Positions 1-13,049 of a stretch of 64,000 bases of DNA are shown here, piece by piece; the first letter of the stretch is position 1; every line of letters starts with the position of its first letter. The notes beneath the pieces were generated by a model that saw only the letters and a program-made list of their open reading frames with translations, ran no database searches and was not told the DNA's origin. The DNA comes from Protonemura montana. Taxonomy: Eukaryota; Arthropoda; Insecta; Plecoptera; Nemouridae. The stretch is taken from contig OX387605.1 of assembly GCA_947568835.1 (NCBI GenBank), positions 4,650,001-4,714,000 of the forward strand, written 5' to 3'. The translations under genes and the position numbers were made by a program.

Positions 1-530
1 AAAACCATAAAATATAAGTTTAAATTAGCTAAATGCTTTGGGAGTTCAGAAATAATACAATTTGAAAGAATAACCTAGACCATAATCTATAGGTATCACT
101 AAACATAGATTATTTAATGCTGATCTTTGATATTTTCTAAATCGGAGATAATGCGTTTGTACTCAGGTAAATGTGTTTAGTTGGTAAGACTAAAGATGTA
201 TGCAGTGTTCAAGGTACGTTATCGAACAATTAACTACTATATTCTGCAGACATTACATCGTCTAAACAAAATAAAAAATTTGGAAACAAAATATACCATA
301 TCCTGAATGACAAAGAACTAAATCTAACCGATAATAAAATCGCACAACGCGCACAAATCAATAGAATAGGTACCTAGTCAAATATTAAGCGGAATTAAGA
401 GATTAGGTAAACTAAAGACCAGCATTGGAAGAAGAACTACAAACATAATGGTCATCGTACCGATGATCTTCTATGGTGGGCTACGCAAAGAATGGGACGA
501 CGTTCTTGAAAATACGAGGACTCGAGACGT
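1..530. other. Region downstream of the hnRNP K stop codon (probable 3' UTR)
   Basis: AT-rich DNA with no convincing coding exon. It lies directly downstream of the proposed minus-strand stop codon of hnRNP K, so much of it is likely 3' UTR. I found no canonical AATAAA on the minus strand before the window edge, so the poly(A) site may lie outside the window. Confidence 0.4.
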
Positions 531-3500
531 TTACGCATAGTTATTCCCGCCGGCATCTCCTGGATTGCTCTGACAGCTGTAACAGAGGACACAGATAAGT
601 TACAAGTGATATAAGACTCACACAGAAGTATGTGGATTGTGACAGAACAGGTATTACAGCAAAATTTTACATATGTGATTACAAATATTTGCACAAAACA
701 ATCTGTGTATAAAAAAATCTTACACTTTGAAATGAAGAAAGCGTAATTTACATTTACAATAAACATTAGACCAAAACTAAACATAGACTTTGGTCGACAC
801 TGCCCCTCGTGTCGAAATGTTTAAGCACCACAAACCAATCCCAGCAATGGGGGAGTTCCGCTGCAAGGTGAACCACCGCCACCGGACGAAGTCACTCGTC
901 GAAGCATGCAGCAATCTTTGTGGGATGATTAGTGATTCCTTGTTACTCATTTAAAGAACAACAAAATCACTAGTCTTCCACGCAACGACCGCTGGGGTTA
1001 GTTGGCCACACAACACCACAATCTTCGCACTCCGGCAATCCCAAAACCACAAACAACCACCGATAGCACCAGACTAGAGCTAGTTTTATTCCGTGTTAGT
1101 CATAAATGTCACGCTATACAATTAAAGTTAGAATTATAGGAATATTAACACATTGTTTTAACACTTTCTTAGTGCATGACTTACAGTTGATATGTTTTTA
1201 TTCCTGTATGATTTGCCAAGCCACTATGACAGATACTAAGTTCTACGAACTATTACTATAACATTATTTGGGTAAGTACGCAACTACCTGCACCTTGGTC
1301 CTTGACATTATAAAATCTAGTGTTCTCTTTAAGATTTAGTGACCATAGCCATGAATATAATTTAAAGTTTAGTTATAAAAGTGAATTATGTTATACCATA
1401 TGAGATGAATGGATTAACTATGTCCCTAAGAGGCTCAGTTACAATCAGTACAATTTTGTTGACTCAATTTTATTCCTTCAAAGCTTGAGTATGAATTCTT
1501 AAGTCTAGCAAGAGCCTACGTCAACAGTAAATGGTTAATGTTTACATTATAAAATCAACAGAGGTAGCACTAACCACTATTTCAAGTAACCCAAGGCAAC
1601 AAAGCACCGCACTTATCTAAACACCACAAAACCAACACATGAATAATGAGCGAGCATAACACCCAATCCCACAAATAAGACACACACAAAGGCAGCTGCG
1701 CAACTGTGACATGGAACGTACCTCTGCTGCAGAAGATACTGCGCCATCTGGATCTGATTGGGCGACCCGGAGATGGTGATGATCCGGTCGCTTGATCCCG
1801 GGAGAGGTTCATCGATTGTTATCCCGGCTCCGGAATCCGACCGGATTTTACGGATCCGAGCACCTCCCTTGCCAATGATGGCTCCAGCCAACTGGAAAAA
1901 TGTCAAAGACATTAGGTTTCAGTTCCATATAGGTGAAGGTTTAACTTAACTAGAAAGTTTCTCCTGTGGCTTCAGGCCTAACAATCAATGTCAATTTTCT
2001 CGACAAGAAGGTTTTGTTCTATACTTGAAAATATGAAACAGAATGTAAAATAATTTGCCATCCGCTACTGTAACTTCCTCAGGCTGTGGTACCTTGACAT
2101 TCTACTTGTGCTTAAAAAAATCAACATCAATAACCATCTGAGACAATAATGCATCTCCACCTCAGGATTTAGGAACTCACATCTTTTGGGATGGTCACTT
2201 GAGTGGTGTCCTTGATTCCACCGCCGCCTCCGCCGCCGCCCCCACCACCACCGCCGCCTCCGCCGCCACCCATGTTCATGGGACCGCCGCCTCCTGGTGG
2301 TCCACCCATGTTCATTGGTGGATTTCCAGGCATTCCGTTGGCGGGTGGGCCTCGGTTATTGTAGCCGCCGCCCCCGCCGTAGTTGTTGCCGCCACCGCCG
2401 AAGTTACCGCCCCCACGGGGCCCCATCCCACCGCCCGGCGGGCTACTGGCAAAGGGTTAGCGTTAACAACATTGCAATCCTGCACAAACTTTGCCACCAA
2501 CACATAGCTCCGATCTTGTAGGAAAGAAACCGTAAGGAGATTCATAAACTAGGTAACAAGCTCACTACATTCAAAATTCAAAGTAGAACTTGTTTTCATC
2601 TCAAGGGAACGTAACTTAACTTGGGTAACTTTTAACATAAATCAACAGTAAGTTCTGTGCCTCCTCAGTCCTCATATGCCTATTTGAACTAAGAATGGTT
2701 GATTCTGGTTTTTATGCTTAAGCAACATGCTAATCCATAACTAAAAATCGGGAACAAGTACTGTGTGAAAACTACTCCACATATCTTAAGCAACTAGTTT
2801 GAAAACCTAAATGTTACTCACCCCCTCGGACCTCCACGGTTGTCGCCCCTTCCGCCTCCACGGCCTCCGCCACCGCCTCCCCCAAATCTTCCGCCGCCGC
2901 CACCACCGCGGCCGCCCATTGGGGGCGGTGGGCCTCCCATGCCCCCATGCATCGGGGGGCCACCTCCACGACCCTGCTTGTCGCCCTGATCGCCAAAGCC
3001 ACCATACTCCTGATGTGGACAAACAGGACTAATTAGTTCCAGTTAACAAAGCACAAAATCGGCACTGGCTTTGTATGATCATCGAACACAAGTCAACCCA
3101 GCGGCAGTCACATGACTAGCATGGGTAAGCAGAAAAATACAGAGTAAAAAGCAGAACCAATAGCTGCCAACCTGCCATATCACTATTAAAGATGACTCTA
3201 GTTTGAGGGGTTTAAGGGGGTTTAAGTTTAAGGGGGTTTAAGGGGGTTTAAGGGGTAGTTTAACGGTTAGCTGGAATACCTCATCAGTACTCTGACTGGG
3301 TAATATGCCCCAGGAATCTGAGTTGATGAATCTAGAGATGTAAAATTATTGGTAATTTAAAAAATGGTAATATTACCAGTAATGTTACCAAAAAGTTATT
3401 AGAATTACCGTAGTGATACTGATCCCGCAGAAAACGATCTAATCGAGGTTTTATAAACTGCTCAATTTTGAACCACTTTAATCAGATACAGTTCTTATTT

Positions 3501-6500
3501 ACACGATTTGATTCCACGTTTGATTTCATATAAGAATAAACAATAAGAAAAATGCCAATAGCTGCAGATAAGGCCCTAAATTTTGAAAACAGCATTGAAA
3601 AGTGCAAAAGAAATTGTTAATTTGTCGTTTTTCGCATTGCAAAAATCTGTTGCAAAATCACGGCATGCTTGAAAATTCCAAATTTTCCCACAGCTTCTTA
3701 AGTCGATGCAAAAGAACTGTCACCTGTTTTTGCTAATCAAGATTAGTCGAAATAATCTCTAACAAACTAATATAGTATCTTTTGGTTGTTAAATAATCCG
3801 CACTCCATTCTAAGGGTGCTTGTAATAGAACGTTAACCCATATAGGTGATTTGCAGAAAAGTCAGAAATAACTTTTTCGTTTGAAATTGGTAGTGGAATC
3901 TTGTTTAGGCTGTGGTTAAAAAATATGCAACGTATTTGAACAATTTCTCAGCAATTAAGCATTCAATCGGCATGATGTTTATGTCTTTAAGACCGTATTT
4001 AAACCGCGCTCAAGTACATTTTTCGTTAGAAAGTGCAGAAAAAATTGTAAAAAACAGATTTTTCAATGTTTCTTTTCAAGAATTCTTGCTCTTGATACCT
4101 GCAAAAAGCTGCCGTATTGAATTTAAAAATGTCGGCCGCCCTTTTTTTGTTAATTTTGTGTAAAAACCAACCACTTTAACGTAGTTAACTTAAGTGCTAA
4201 AAAACAGTATATTACTGAAGCTTGAGAATGCCACGGGCTTGTATGTGGTAGAGATTTAAGTATTTAAAAAATTTATTAAAAGAGTGGCATTGCACTTTGA
4301 TTGCATAATGGGATCATATTTGTTGAAACTGCACTCTGTCATTAAAGACACTTTGAATTTAAAATTACTGTAGAAAGATCATGGCATCAGAAATTAAATA
4401 AATAAACAAGGTGTCCTAAGTCGATGAAAGACATCTGTCAAATGTTTTTCTTTGATCTGTCACTCCAAATCTAGTTTTGGCAAATTATCGATAAGAAACG
4501 AATTAAGTGTGTTTTGGTTGTTAAAAAACCATATTTTCTGTCTTAGAAGCTTGCAATGTACGTTAAAATTATTGATTTGCATAAATGTCGCAAATAGCAT
4601 TGATCGCTTAGAATCTATTGCGTGATCTATAGGCTGGGGAGGGAGAAAAATCGTCGTATTTTGACCAATTTCTCACCTTTAAAGTATAAAATCGGTATGT
4701 GTTTGGTACCTACGGGACTGTGGAGACAATGCGCTCAAGTTGACAATACTTTAAACCCGCGTTTGTATCAGAAATGGCCATAAAATGTACAAAAAATAGT
4801 TCCATGACAGTGTTTTCTTGTGATATTTTGTGTTTTTAACCATGAAGAAAGTGTCGTGGTGACTGGTGCATTTTACTTAAAATGTCGCATATCCTCGTTC
4901 AAGTTTGAATAAGAAACAACCATTGAAGCTTTGCCAAAATTAGCGCAGATTGGCCAAAATTGTCAAGGACACTTTTTTGTGTCTAAGTGTTCCACTGACT
5001 GCCTGACTAACCCTCGCAATAAACAGGGAAACCACGTCTAGGGATTTTATTAAAGGTTAATACCATAAAATAGAAATTCTTTTCATTCTCTATCAATCAA
5101 AACTAAAGTTGCTGCAGAAAGGATAATTTAGCTACCATAGAACGTTGATCAGAATCAACGAAATTTTGATCTAATTGAGCCAGTTTTGCTCGTGAAATCT
5201 CCGACGATGTTTTAAGATTTACCGCAGAATAGAAGTCGTCGTAGTTGTGAGGATCGTAAGGGTTGTTGACTCCCTTGATGGGTGCAGTCTTAATCAGCTC
5301 GAGGATCTCGCGGATCGAGTCAATGCAGGTGTTGGCGCGCCCTGAGATCTGGCAGATACGGTCCGTACTTTGCGGGCAGCAGTGCGAGAAGATCTTGATG
5401 CGGGCGCCCGTTTTCTGAAAAGTCAAGCAAATGGTCAGGCTAGGAAGTTCACGCTGATTTTGTTCAATGGTCTCGTATCTTTCATTAGTATTTTGTGTTG
5501 CAATACTAAGATCGGAAAGATAATCAAAATTGGTCATCCTTGTGTTAAATGAAAGCTTTCGAAAGGTACACGTGGATCCTTTCATTTAGACTAACACAAT
5601 TTTATTTTGCCAATGTAGTCCTTTCATTTGTTCATTAAAACAAGGTCGTTATTCCTTATGACACCAAGAAATAATTTTTTAACAGTGCAGGAAGTGTTTG
5701 GGTGAACGCTGGCACAAAATTGGAGTTGATTTATCCTTTGCGCCGGCAGAGGTGTCGTCGGCTGACGCTTCTAATAATAAAGCTCTTTCATGAAAACAGG
5801 AGGCCCTTCAGCGAGAAGTCCTGGCAACCATCCAGGATAGTGGTAGATTCTTATGCCGAGTGTCGGCTTATTAATATTCTATTTCTGCCGAGATATATTC
5901 ACAGCAAAAGACAAAGATAAGTTTGTGTAGGGAGAGAGATAGACAAGCAGATCAATTCAGACGAATAAAAAGAGTCGAGAAAAACTTTTCTGTCTAGTTG
6001 CTCTTCGACACGAATATGTAAAGCAGCGAGCGCTTTGTAAAATGTTCAACGACAGTACAAGTACGGATGATAAAAGAATTGCACCTCATTAAAATCAGTC
6101 AAGTACTTTGTTTCTCATTAAAATTCGTAAATCTGCTAAGGGTGGCGCCCTGTCAAATTTTTCACGGGAAGTATTGGAGCATTTCCATTTAAACAAATCC
6201 CTATTTATTCAGCATTGATTGAAGTCTTGGGTAATTTAATAAATTGCATAATTACAACGAGGGCAAAGCAAATCTGAGCAGCAAACATTTAATTCTGACA
6301 CAGTCAAGCCTGGTATAATACATGGAAATAATGAAAGTACATGGGAAACAAGTCACAATGCAAGCACCCGAGTAGATCAAACTTGACACTAATAAATAAA
6401 AATGGCAACACTTCAGCAAACTGAGCTGTCCCACTCTCAATTAAGCTTGGTCTGTTATCGAATACGACGTTCAAGTGAACAAGCACACTGAAATATTTCC

Positions 6501-9500
6501 AGAGAAAAAATCATTGCATCATTGAATTTGCAAAAACAGATGCTTGGCACTTGGCAGTGACATCGCTTGACAGCTTTACGCTTGTTGAGCACCCCAACAA
6601 TTATTTGCCGGAATCGGGGGAGTAGGAGCCAAATTGTGAACCCCACCAGCTAACAGAACAAGGACTTTTGGCAGCGATACCAACTAACATCCGATTGAAA
6701 CAGAACGAAAACAAGCAAATGAAGAATAGCTGAGAATTAGTTGACGAAGCCAGCTTGGTTTGAAAATGTGTTCTGTTTGGACTAAATTAATGGCTTGAAA
6801 TCTATTTTGGGCAAGGAGCCCAAAACAATTTGGGCTGATACCATTATTAGCATTTGAATGAAATAAAAGAGATGGTTTTGTGACACAATTTAATACATTG
6901 TCAAGGAAAAAAATTGCCATTCAGCACAATTAAAATAGGGTGCCACAGCAACATAAATAATCTTAGCCCATTGGATTGGAATTGAGGTTAAAGGTCAAGG
7001 AAAGACTAATAAATTAGCTACTTAAATCTTGCATAAGGAGACGTTCGATTGAATGAAGAATATAATGGACTAACCTCTCGTAGGTCCTTGATCTTCAGAC
7101 CAGACTTCCCAATAATGCAACCAGCTTGCGATTGGTGAACGAGAAGACGCAAATCAACGTTCTCTTCTCCGCGCGAACCCTGCAGCACAGTTGCCTGTAT
7201 AAACAGGCAGTGAACAATGAGCTTCATGACTCCACTACCCTCGGGTCAAGCAGCAAAGGTCAAGTCCAGAGTGAATTCACTACATTGATTTTCATGAAAT
7301 TGATAGTAATATATTTTATACAACTTAAGGTAACTGAAACTGATTTTCTATCTTGAAAAAAAAAAAAAAAAAAAACTTAAAGACTTGGCTGAGTTAAAAA
7401 CAAAGCCAGACAACTTCTTGGGACTAAGGCCTAATACAGAATAGAAAATAAACAAAGTAAAATAAACAAAGAGTTGATACTCACATCTTCAATGTTAGGA
7501 ATAACTTCGTTGACAACGCTCAACACGGTTTCTTGGTCAGAAGACACGGTCAGAATACTGGAAAATAAGAAACAGTTGTAACTCTCTGTGAGCAATTACA
7601 CAATTGTACAGGCGCCTACATTTTATGATTGTTATTATTAGACCACGTTCTATTTTGATTTAATGAAATAGTTTAGATCGCCTAAGAGTCAATCGGGTAG
7701 GAACTTTTATGTTACGCACTACAACTTATAAAAATGTGAACTAAGTAAGTTGTTAGAAGGTAAGGTACGCTACAAATGAAAACGATTCTTACAAAACGAC
7801 AGTTTAAATTCTCTTGGATTTTGTGGTCAGGCATCAACTTGGAATAAATTACACATCAAAAGCCAACTATATTGAAAGCGACATCAGGCAAACGGTGCGA
7901 GAAAACATTGAGGTATAAAACTAGGCAACGATAATTCACTCAAAACTTGATCTTATTTAAACCAACAGCTTTCTACAAATGATTATCAGGATCCTTTTGC
8001 ATTACTTCATTTCAATTCACATGGTGTTTACTACATTATCTACTTAACGCAATATGCACATGAAAAACCTAAACCAAATTTGTGTGGTTTAACATTCAAA
8101 AAATAAATTTTACATTGGTGGAAACATTACATTTTAGTTTCTGTGGAGGATGATCGTATAGTGTTTAATTGTAAGTTTCCTATTACGGGACTGAACAAGT
8201 TGTTTCAGAATAGATTTGCTAAGTTTCTCGAAACAAAAGTAGAAGAGCTTCCGTTTCATCAAGATCTCACATTTCAGTCTTTCGTGAAAATCGTGATACA
8301 CCGTTACAAACATCGACACAGATCCAACGACATCGGCAGTAGCAGCCAATTAGGACAATTAGTGGATGGCAATTGGCAGCAAATTGCTACTTGGAGGTCC
8401 GACGTCCATCTCGGTTCAGGCGAGATCGGAGGGGCTTCGCAACTTCACTGTAGCGTGGTTTTCATACATTTTACTTAAGACCATTTCAGGGTGCCACAGC
8501 AAATTTTTCTAGCGGGTCACTGGAAAAACCGTGCATATTTCGCTATCGCCGCAATTGAGAGAGTTTAAGATTCAAGAGCCAACTAGATCTAGACGAGTAA
8601 CTTTATTGTATGGTCCGGAGGGAAAATGCTCGAAACCAGTTCTTTTTTTAATTCGGTCGGTAGGCATTGCACACTTAATGCACAAAAAGCAAAATTCCTT
8701 TCTGTGTGCAACCACAGCTCATTTACCTAACACATCCTTCAATCTACCAATGTCTCAATTACTAGGACTGTTTGTCTAAGACGGTAAAGCTAGTGACCCT
8801 CTAAGAAAATCCTCCTATTCCTACGAGAGTCCGGCTTGGTCCAGTCTTCAGAATACAAGTCTCACCATAACTAGTTACAACGACTGACAACGAGAGTTTT
8901 AGAGAGAGAGATTATATATAGAGAGACAGAGAATATATATATCGAGCGAGCTCAGTCACCTGCTGTTTTCTGAGTAAAGAGAGAGAGAAAATATGTGATG
9001 GAATTACCGTTCTGGCCCAGGGCAATCAGGGACGGTAACCGAGGCTTTGTACTGCATGTTTGGAGGAGCACGGCATCAATTCGCCAGGGCGGGCGGGCAA
9101 TTCCATGTGTGGTTCCGGGCCGGGCAGGGGGCCGAGAGACGATGCAACCATTCGGATCGGAGGGCAGGAGGAAAATGGGGGGCAAAACATGTTAACAAAA
9201 AGAGTTAGGTACTGAAAACGCTTGTGTTTTAAAGAGAGAGAGAGAGTTTCGTTAGATTCTGTGTGCAATAGAAGTATATCATTAAATTATCATGTTGGTC
9301 ATAACCATCCTCCTCCTGACAAGTGAAATCATTTTAAGATGAATGAAAGTTGGGCAGTGTCACTTTAATTTTATTTGAAGCTCTGTACAAGATAGATTTT
9401 TGGAGGTAGCCCGATTTCAGAGGACTTCAGAATTATCGCTTGAATAGAATGACAATTATAACGAAATACTCGTGTAAAAATACTGTGAAAATATTGCCAT

Positions 9501-11188
9501 GTAAAAATAATAAAATAAACTGAAACTGTGGATACATTTGATGACACCTATTAGAGTCATTGATAACCTTGATGGGTGTAAACCACATATAAATTACATT
9601 GACAGGAGTTTATTATTATTTTTAGGTATTATCCCTGAAGTTAAGGTAGCGCTATGAGAAATAATATCCCTACGACTTTGGCTATAAAAAGTCACTCATA
9701 ACTAGTACTAATGAAAGATTTTAGGGCTATTAAATCGATAATTCTGAGTCAATTGCCTCGATTTGTGTTCCTTTGATTTAATGGTGAGTGAATTGCGCCA
9801 ATGCGCAATTTAGTGTCGGAGGGAAACTCACCTCAGAGCGAAGCTTAGTGATATTGTGACCCCCCTTGCCGATGATGGAGCCAGCAGCCTGTGAAAGATG
9901 AAAACAAGAGTTATGGTTTGAGGGCATCGCTGTTCTCTCTCCAAGCCAGTCTGAGCTGACAAAGAACAGGGAACAATAGACAAAACACACTACAGACACC
10001 ACTTCACCATGTTTATGGGACCTAAACAAGATAAAAGTCAGCCTCAACAAAAGGACCCAATTTGTTCTCGTACAAGATTTGCAGGCCTGATAAGGAAAGA
10101 CACGGATAAAAAATATACTCCACTGTTAGCAATTTAGAGTGCATCTAAGTCCCGCTTCACTGCATCCCAGGTGAGACAAAACTTTGGGAAACGAGTCGAG
10201 CTTTGTTCAGCTGAGCACGAAATGGTAATATTCGCAAACTTCCTCTAATTTAATTCAAAATTATCATGCATGTTTCATAAATTATTACCAATTATCAATG
10301 CCCGTCGGTCAACAATTGCACTGGAAAGTGCACATGTCACAGTTAAACAGAAACGCACAATTTTTAGATATAAAAAGTGGGCTTGTAATAACAGACAATC
10401 ATGTGGCAGTTTACAGCATTCCTGGCCACATCTGATGCTAACCACAACAGACAGGAGTGGAAGGAAGGAACAGCTGCCATGTCTCGTGTCCCTCCACTCG
10501 TTCCAAACCAAATATTATCATACATGTTACACCTCTAGTTCGTTTTTATCGACAGGAAACGAGGTTCGTGGGTGACTAATACGCTCCAAACCATGCCATG
10601 CCGAGTAGGGCGGGGGTTGCAAAAGGCTATACCAACTGGACACTGACCAAACTAGTGTCAGGACTTTGGCCAGGATTCGGTGTTATTTTAGAGCGACATG
10701 TAGGTTCAAATTTAAAGCTTGTACAGCTACTGGTTGAAACAGCATTAGGCACGATGATTTTAGAAAGAGTTTTGTCAAACGCAGCCATATAAATATAATA
10801 TAACAGATGTCCCTAGATTTCCTTCAGATTGACAAATAACTAAGCCAAATCTACTTTTAATCCTTATTCTTGCTGATTTTACGTGTTTTGCATGTTTGTT
10901 TCTTGGACTAAATGTCGCGCTGTTGGAAAGCCGTCCTAACACTTTTACAACCAGTTGCTGGCAAAACCTCGGAACGGTTTGCCTCGAAACGAAACGGCCA
11001 GTTATATTATCATTTGTCCGTGCAGTGAAAATCTACCGAAGCCCTCAGAGCAATGTAATAATTTGCAATGTACACGTCAAGTCTTCGGTGGTTACCTTGC
11101 TGGGGATGAGGAGACGAACTTCCGAGTCACCTCCGCCGCGAGACCTCTTTATTGGTGAGCCCATATCATCGTCTGCTTCGCGCTTCAT
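531..11188 (-). CDS. HnRNP-K: Heterogeneous nuclear ribonucleoprotein K (three KH domains), 10 coding exons
   Basis: RNA/ssDNA-binding protein of the poly(C)-binding hnRNP K family, acting in nuclear RNA processing, transcription and translation control. Exons in transcript order: 11188-11096, 9888-9832, 9051-9008, 7557-7485, 7194-7075, 5414-5223, 3009-2822, 2445-2181, 1891-1722, 576-531. All have AG/GT borders and agreeing phases, giving 415 aa. KH1 spans about residues 22-89 (GKGG loop at 38-41), KH2 about 100-175 (GKSG at 118-121), then a Gly/Arg/Pro-rich linker at about 194-335, and KH3 about 336-402 (GKGG at 351-354). The [12 protein letters not shown] segment after KH2 is typical of the family. 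The start ATG lies 2 nt after a good acceptor, so a non-coding 5' exon exists upstream. The last exon (ending GGNNYA) is the least certain: it rests on a good acceptor and phase only. Confidence 0.93.
2181..2445 (-). repeat. Gly-codon low-complexity tract in hnRNP K exon 8
   Basis: This exon codes for a GG/GP/NN-rich linker that includes an uninterrupted run of 18 glycines made of mixed GGN codons (plus-strand 2217-2270). The preceding exon (2822-3009) codes for RGG-type repeats. RGG linkers in hnRNPs bind RNA and promote condensates. Mixed codons suggest the run is old rather than a fresh triplet expansion. Confidence 0.85.
3201..3262. repeat. TTTAAGGGGG minisatellite in hnRNP K intron 6
   Basis: About five imperfect 8-11 bp units of the form TTTAAGGGGG in tandem. 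On the minus strand, which is the sense strand of the hnRNP K pre-mRNA, the units read TTAAACCCCC, that is, repeated C-patches separated by short AT spacers. The repeat lies in the intron between exons 5223-5414 and 2822-3009. Confidence 0.85.
3600..5005 (+). repeat. Diverged interspersed repeat, two partial copies in tandem (hnRNP K intron 6)
   Basis: Blocks around 3690-4120 and 4410-4830 align in order. Shared anchors are taagtcgatg, ttttggttgttaaa, aatttctca, aatcggnatg and gcgctcaag. The distal part (about 4800-5005) aligns with the reverse complement of 40345-40560 in a GON4L intron. This marks an old transposable-element family of unknown class. The 83-codon open frame at 3912-4163 inside it matches no protein family I know. 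Confidence 0.6.
7357..7376. repeat. Poly(A) tract, hnRNP K intron 4
   Basis: About 20 consecutive A residues on the plus strand (T on the sense strand). No flanking duplication or element body is obvious, so it may be a simple slippage tract. Confidence 0.9.
8880..8990. repeat. GA/TA-rich simple sequence next to hnRNP K exon 3
   Basis: Interrupted (GA)n and (TA)n stretches immediately beyond the donor of the 44-bp KH1 exon (9008-9051). On the sense strand this is a (TC)n polypyrimidine-rich intron segment. Confidence 0.7.
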
Positions 11189-11495
11189 GCCTGCAACAGA
11201 ACGTCAACACTTAAACAAAGGCGCCCTCAACGCAACACTCTGTTAGCAACAGGAAAGTAGCAACGCATCACTCCCGGGTCCTGCGGAATCAGTGAAACTG
11301 TCATGCGAAATCACACGATAACCGAATCTTGGTATACTTTGCAGAGTAAATAACAAGCGACATCTCAACGGTGAACCGACTCTCCTCGCCAGCGCCGCGA
11401 CGTCTGTTCGCATGATGTAACCGACGCAAATTGGCACGCACTAGGTCCACGCACGAGCGCACGCACGCAACATGCTCAGGTAATGAGAGTACGCC

Positions 11496-11536
11496 GGTGG
11501 TGGTGGTGGTGGTGGTGGTGGTGGCGGCGGCGGCGT
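11496..11536. repeat. (GGT/GGC)n triplet repeat
   Basis: Ten or so GGT units followed by GGC units. The sense strand of hnRNP K reads (ACC)n(GCC)n. It lies just upstream of the first coding exon and could be transcribed only if hnRNP K starts farther upstream. Confidence 0.9.
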
Positions 11537-11929
11537 CGTCGGGGCGGCGAATGCAGCGCAGCGTGCAGGCAACGAGGGTGCCCGCCATACAGGCAAGGGC
11601 GTCAACGTGACGGCAAAATTTCGCGTGCTAGCACGGCAATGGGGCAATCGAGAGAAAGACGTGCGCCTTATGACATAAACAAGAAAACAAACAGTGGGCG
11701 CAAAGACGCAGCGCGCTCTAAGGTCGAAGTCCTTGCGAGAACGACTGGGCACTCGTGCACAGTTTAAAATCATGCAAATGCATACAGCACATGAGACTTC
11801 TAGGGTGCGTTGCCTTTTAGATTGGTATCAGTCATAGAAATAGCAAACAGGCGACGGTTTCACGCGCAGTTGACGTGAACCATTTTCCGTGTGCGTCGAT
11901 TCCGCGCCCCGACGGCGACGCCGATTCTC

Positions 11930-11996
11930 GGTATAAAACGCACCCTCACCCTAAACTGTATCCCGGCTGCGTGAAATGTGCGTGTCAGAAGGACAG
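11930..11996 (+). promoter_or_regulatory. Candidate plus-strand TATA promoter with a following splice donor
   Basis: A consensus TATAAAA (11932-11938) sits in CpG-rich DNA. A good donor, GGACAG/gtgagt, lies 58 bp downstream at 11995. This geometry would give a very short first exon on the plus strand, divergent from hnRNP K. I see no coding exon that it could feed, so a non-coding transcript or a chance match are both possible. Confidence 0.3.
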
Positions 11997-13022
11997 GTGA
12001 GTGAACCGCACAGAATGAGAGGAAGGCATATGACGTCGTCGAGTGTGACGTGTGCACGGCGGACGGGGTGAACTGGGACGGTGGGTGGTGTGGTAGGGTG
12101 GGGGCGAAGTCGACCCCACGCCCAAACCCTCTCGACCCCACGGCCCCCTTTAGCGTCGAGGCCGGATGCCAAGGTATTGATCGGTCAGCAAGCAGACACG
12201 GCGCGCGCTCTACGGCCCTGCGCACGGCGCACGCCCCGAACGTGCTCGCATCTAGCCAGAGCCGTGCGGTACAACTGTTTTGACGAAATTGATACGAGAT
12301 GATAAGATAAAATGTATGTATATGAGATTAGGCAACAAAGGTAATATATAATGCCGGCAGAGAGAGAGATGAGTTTTGAAGCTGAGACGTAATGCGGGCG
12401 GGCGGTAGCCAGCGGTGCAGAACAATGCGAGGAGATATTGCCGAGGATTTAGCCGAGGTTCAAAGGAATTCAAATACGAAATTTTGCAGAACTGGATGAG
12501 ATCTCGTTACTTCCGTCGTGTAACGGCGTGGATTACGAGCGCGATGACATTTTCGCGATCCGCACGGCAGGCCGAGTTAGATCGATCGGGGTACGTTTCA
12601 CTTTCGTTCGGCGTGCGAATGAACGGCACGAAAAGAGACGGAAACAATTGAAAATGAAATTCGCAACTAAAATTCGTAGACGAGAAGGACACCGAACCGC
12701 CAGTCACCTACCCCGTTTATACATTCATAGAGCACCAAGAAAAACAAGGGTAAAATCCACATCGAACGTCAAAAAAAAAAAAGTCCGGCGCATACCTTGA
12801 AAACTCCACCGTGAAAGACCAAAATTCCACTGTAAGAAACTCTGCGCGCAAAGAGCGAAAACTAGACGCGAAACTCTCAGCTATCCGCTCGCACGACGGT
12901 ATGTCGAACGGACGACCGGACCGACGTAACCTCGTCGTCGTCGTCAACGTCGCTCGGTGGCGTCGACGGCGAACTGGAGCCGGCACAGCATCGCACCAGA
13001 TCCACGAGCCCTCACGACATGG

Positions 13023-13049
13023 AGGGGGGGGGGGGGGGGGGGGGGGGGG
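13023..13049. repeat. Poly(G) homopolymer (poly(C) on the hnRNP K sense strand)
   Basis: An uninterrupted run of about 27 G. It falls in the CpG-dense 5' region of hnRNP K and would be a poly(C) tract in the primary transcript if transcription begins upstream of it. Length is unreliable, as homopolymers of this size are often mis-assembled. Confidence 0.85.

Noticed and set aside
3201-3262. Interstitial telomere repeat
   Set aside because: Unit is TTTAAGGGGG, not the insect TTAGG.
8143-8478. 111-codon plus-strand frame inside an hnRNP K intron
   Set aside because: Antisense to the gene, no known domain, no repeat match.
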